Assembly (NCBI GenBank): GCA_032871835.1
Contig: CM065297.1
Location: forward strand, 36,209,098 to 36,273,097
From: Dipteronia dyeriana
Lineage: Eukaryota > Streptophyta > Magnoliopsida > Sapindales > Sapindaceae
Reading direction: 5' to 3'
Length of the DNA stretch: 64,000 nucleotides
How positions within the stretch are numbered: position 1 is the first letter of the stretch; every line of letters begins with the position of its first letter. Of this stretch, positions 58,273 through 64,000 are shown piece after piece. Position numbers and translations under genes: made by a program. Under the pieces are notes generated by a model. That model saw only the letters and a program-made list of their open reading frames with translations, made no database searches and was not told the DNA's origin.

Positions 58273-59190
58273 ATGAAAGATTTGGGAGAGGAGAGTTATG
58301 TTCTTGGGATCCAGCTTATAAGGGATTGTAAGAACAAACTCATAGCACTGTCTCAGGCATCATATATCGATAAGATTCTTGTGCAATTTTCGATGCAAAA
58401 CTCCAAGAAAGGTAATTTACCTTCTAGGCATGGAGTTAACTTGTCTAAGGAACAGTGTCCTAAGACACCTCAAGAAGTTAAGGATATGAGACATGTACCC
58501 TATACATCCGCAGTAGGTAGTCTCATGTATGCTATGTTATGCACGAGACTGGACATCTGTTATACAGTGGGAGTAGTCAGTAGATACCAGTCCAACTCAG
58601 GATTGGATCATTGGGTTGCTGTCAAGACAATTCTCAAGTATCTTCGGAGAACGAGAGACTATATGCTAGTGTATTCCGGGCATGATTTGATCCCGTTAGG
58701 TTACACAGATTCTGCTTTTCAATCAGACAGGGATTCTAGAAAATCCACGTCTGGATCAGTGTTCACCTTGGGTGGTAGAGCCATTGTGTTGAGAAGTATC
58801 AAGCAATCTTGCATTACTGACTCCACCATGGAAGCCAAATATGTAGCCGTTTGTGAAGCTGCTAAAGAGGCTGTTTGGCTCCGTAAGTTCTTTTGTGATC
58901 TGGAAGTTGTTCCAAATTTGGATATGCCCATCACACTTTATTGTGATAACAGTGGTGCTATGGCTAATTCCAAAGAACCAAGAAGCCATAAAAGAGAGAA
59001 GGATATAGAGAGAAAGTATCATCTCATTAAAGAGATAATGTAGAGAGGAAATGTGATCGTCACAAAGATAGCCTCACAAGACAACCATGCTGATCCATTT
59101 ATAAAGACCTAACCGGCTAAAGTCTTTTCGGGTCACCTAGATGGTCTAGGGTTACCTGACATGCCTCACATGCTTTAATGCAAGTGGGAG
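58273..59190 (+). pseudogene. D-family RNase H and polypurine tract
   Basis: 256 open residues from MKDLGEESYVLGIQL through CTRLDICYTVG, GYTDSAFQSDRDSRKSTSGS, STMEAKYVAVCEAAKEAVW and LYCDNSGAMANSKEP. In the E-helix block relatives have MEAEY; here it is MEAKY, so the catalytic Glu is Lys. After the stop at 59041-59043 come VIVTKIASQDNHADPF and LDGLGLPDM, with two more stops, then aagtgggag. This part is not in the duplicate. Confidence 0.85.
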
Positions 59191-59192
59191 AT

Positions 59193-61597
<2,405 letters not shown>

Positions 61598-61602
61598 GTA
61601 TC

Positions 61603-61938
61603 GTCACCCAACCAACAGTCCTACACCAGAAACCTCCTGTGGCAAAAACGTGGTCAAATATTGTGGTCCCAAAAGGTAGACAACCCAACACCCAGTTGGT
61701 AAAACAGTGGGTATTGAAGCTCAGTTGTGTTCTAATTGAAGATTCGCAGTCAACATTTGCAGTCCCAGACATCAAAACCTAGACAACGACAACACTAACT
61801 AAGTGAGACGAAGTTGTCGCGACTTCGACCAAGATCTCCTCAATCTTTCGTAAATCGTATTCTTCTCCTTTAATCATTGGATTAATTTACTTGTTTAAAT
61901 ATACATAAATCATTTAGATATCCATTTAGGGTTAGTGT
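61603..61938. other. Unassigned flank right of D
   Basis: 336 bp with mixed base composition, present once in the window. A plus-strand frame runs through it to 61782 (PPVAKTWSNIVVPKGRQP, LVKQWVLKLSCVLIEDSQ) without a recognised domain. It is one of the few stretches that could be older non-retrotransposon DNA or a fragment of another element. Confidence 0.5.
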
Positions 61939-62736
61939 TGTAGGGAAAAATTGGTTCAAAACGCGATGGAAGCATAAAATTAGGGTTTGATATATTTAAT
62001 TTTTTTTCCTTTAATAAAAAGAACCTTAACCCTAGATTAATTGACGTATATTAAAAGTAACGTACCTTTTTCTCGTGACGATTGAACTAGCATCGAATTG
62101 AATCCGTAAGATCTTCCAATCCAATCACGAACGTGAATCACCTAGGAGTGTGGGCTCCCTTTCTTTAAATTGTATGCTTAATGATGGAAACAAACAAAAT
62201 CTTTTTCGTTATTAGTAACAATAATCCTCCAAGAAGAGAAACAAAGAATGTTACGTCATTTGTGAATTATCAATCAATTTGATTGAAACTTGAACATAGA
62301 TTCGATATTGTACACAAACAGTGCACTACAAATACAAAACGATCTTTCTTCCTTTTCCTCTTTGCCAAAATTTTACACACCAGTCTTTAGAGTTAGACGA
62401 ATTTATCTAGAGTAAGAACCAAGTTCTCTCTTGGGCGAATTTTTTCCTTAGAAATATTGCCTTGGCCGAATTTTCTCCTTAGAATAATTGCCTTGGCCTT
62501 ATTTTTCTTCTTAACTAAAGACTTAGGCTTGGCTGAATTCTACATCCCGTATATGTAGTGGCCGAATTCCTCGCCCTAATTTATTTAGGGTTTGTCGAAT
62601 TCATTGTCTTTAGTTTAGGAGACCTAATCCTCTCATAAGAAGGTTTTACTTTGTGGACAAAAATCCTTTCCTTTGGTGGATTTACTTGGTGACCAAAAAT
62701 CCTTTTCAAAGAAGAATTCTTTTCTACACCAAGACA
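61939..62736 (-). repeat. Truncated A-family LTR
   Basis: Starts TGTAGGGAAAAATTGG and follows the A LTR with more divergence than the other copies up to cttttctacaccaagac, then switches to SIRE LTR sequence. It has extra ggccgaatt repeats (62395-62620). It is either an older A subfamily member or a solo LTR cut by the SIRE element. Confidence 0.85.
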
Positions 62737-62760
62737 AATTATAGTGTAAAATATACCTAA

Positions 62761-62791
<31 letters not shown>

Positions 62792-64000
62792 GAATAGGTA
62801 TATGCTCAAATTTTAATCCTCTTTAAAAACACAAGCAATCTTATACAACACTTAGTATAATATCCAAAATGATATATGACAAAACAAATGTTCAAGCAAC
62901 ACAAATCAACTAAGTGAAGAAATTAAAGATGCTAAAAATCAACACAAGATATTTACGTGGTAAAACCTCTTAAGAGGAAACATCCACGGGTTGATACCAC
63001 AACCACCGGCAAAAGCAAATCCACTATTTCAAATAAGAGTTACACACTCTAGCAATCAACACATGCTCTCCAAGCTATCACTCCTACTCTACCCTTGAAC
63101 CTACTGATCTACTAAGCCGACTTCCTATCCAAGACCTCCTGTCTCTAGGAAGATTCCTTGCTCACCTTTATTGATCCTCCCGACCCTAGGCAAGACTTAT
63201 TGCTCAACTATCCAAGTCCTCTTGACTCTAGTCAAGACTTCCTTGCTCAACAATCCGAGGTCTCACACCTCTTGTCGAGACTTCCACTTGCTTAGCTATC
63301 CAAGTCCTCCCGACTCTAGCTAAGACTTCCAATTGCTCAAATCAAAGAATCACTCTAAGATATGAGACTTTTTACCTATTCACAAGGCATCTAAGTGATC
63401 ATGAATGCAAAACGCAAACAAGCACTCAACATAGAAAATGATGATCAACAAATTCTATGGACATGCAACTAGATATCTAGATTATGCTTTCAAAGAACAA
63501 TCACAAATGTATCTAGGCAACCTAAGCATGTTATCAACTAAGAACCAAATTAATGAAATGAATATACCAATTGATGTAGACCTAGTTCTTAGAAAATTAA
63601 ATTAAATCTAGAAATAGTCAATCAAGCATAAGAACAAAAGATTTCTATAAACAATTTCATGTTTATCAAGTTTAGCACAAATCAATCAACTTATCACAAA
63701 TCTAGCTAAACTGAAAAATCAAATCAACAAACAAAAAAATGATATTAAAATCATCTTAGTCATGTTTCTTAATCAAAAGACATCAATCAATAAAAATATG
63801 AAGAAAACTAAGAAGAAGATGATTTTATCAATAAGGATGAAATCTCGAACTGAAAATCTGAAAACTGTGAATAATCAAGACATCCTTTGGTTCTGAAAAT
63901 GCTTGGGGTTTGTAGATCTCTTCAAGACACTCAATTTCGTTTTTTTTAATCAAGTCAATCCGAGTTATAACGAGAGAGATATCACCAAAACAAAAATTGA
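62737..64000 (-). mobile_element. Second SIRE LTR, cut by window end
   Basis: Matches 4245-5470 throughout (gtgaaatatgcctag block, minisatellite, AT-rich part) with scattered substitutions. The first bases of the LTR before tagtgtaaaatatacc are missing, and no primer binding site lies to the left, so this may be a solo or truncated LTR. It contains the 30-G run and a minisatellite at about 63130-63340. Confidence 0.85.
62761..62790. repeat. Homopolymer of 30 G
   Basis: Thirty consecutive G where the other SIRE LTR has a five-G run (gagggggtgaatagg, about 4265-4280). Either a true expansion or an assembly/sequencing artefact. Confidence 0.9.

Overview
This is a 64 kb stretch of plant nuclear DNA, most likely from a flowering plant. 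It is AT-rich, full of premature stops, and built almost entirely of nested, broken long-terminal-repeat (LTR) retrotransposons. I see no intact host gene, tRNA, rRNA or CRISPR array. The families are: a SIRE/Maximus-type Ty1/copia element; a copia family with very long (about 2.43 kb) LTRs, called A; a second copia family with 2.3-2.4 kb LTRs, called D; a deleted Ty3/gypsy chromovirus, B; a deleted Ty3/gypsy element of the Tat group, C; a loose gypsy integrase fragment; and an unclassified solo LTR, E. These letters are mine and local to this window.

Layout. 1-6254: SIRE element on the minus strand, cut by the window start. 6287-23922: a rearranged second copy of the block at 44932-58230 (A, the end of B, flank, D), with an extra inverted 3.5 kb piece inside it. 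23923-24277: gypsy integrase scrap. About 24300-30898: Tat element C (minus), its LTR interrupted by a solo A LTR (28324-30760). 31086-50922: chromovirus B (target-site duplication, TSD, aaatc). B carries a minus-strand A element (33124-39325, TSD aatgt), which itself holds solo LTR E (34554-35720, TSD aattt), and a plus-strand full-length A (40827-50702, TSD ttatc) inside B's 3' LTR. 51449-61597: full-length D (TSD gtatc). 61603-61938: unassigned flank. 61939-62736: truncated A LTR. 62737-64000: a second SIRE LTR containing a run of 30 G.

The most interesting structure is the duplicate at 6287-23922. Read left to right it starts in the middle of A (at the 5-mer aagat), runs to the point matching 58230, passes through an inverted LTR piece and filler, restarts at the point matching 44932 and ends at the same aagat where it began. 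That is a circular permutation of the 44932-58230 block. It is what integration of an extrachromosomal circle opened at aagat would leave, or what a misassembly could imitate.

No gene set here works together as a pathway. The proteins are the usual retrotransposon modules (Gag, protease, integrase, reverse transcriptase, RNase H). Every copy carries stops, frameshifts or lost catalytic residues, so all coding features are given as pseudogenes. Features with possible regulatory meaning are the LTR TATA boxes, the primer binding sites, paired GC hairpins in the A leader, a duplicated 20-mer in the D leader, and duplicated splice-donor-like sites in the D LTR.
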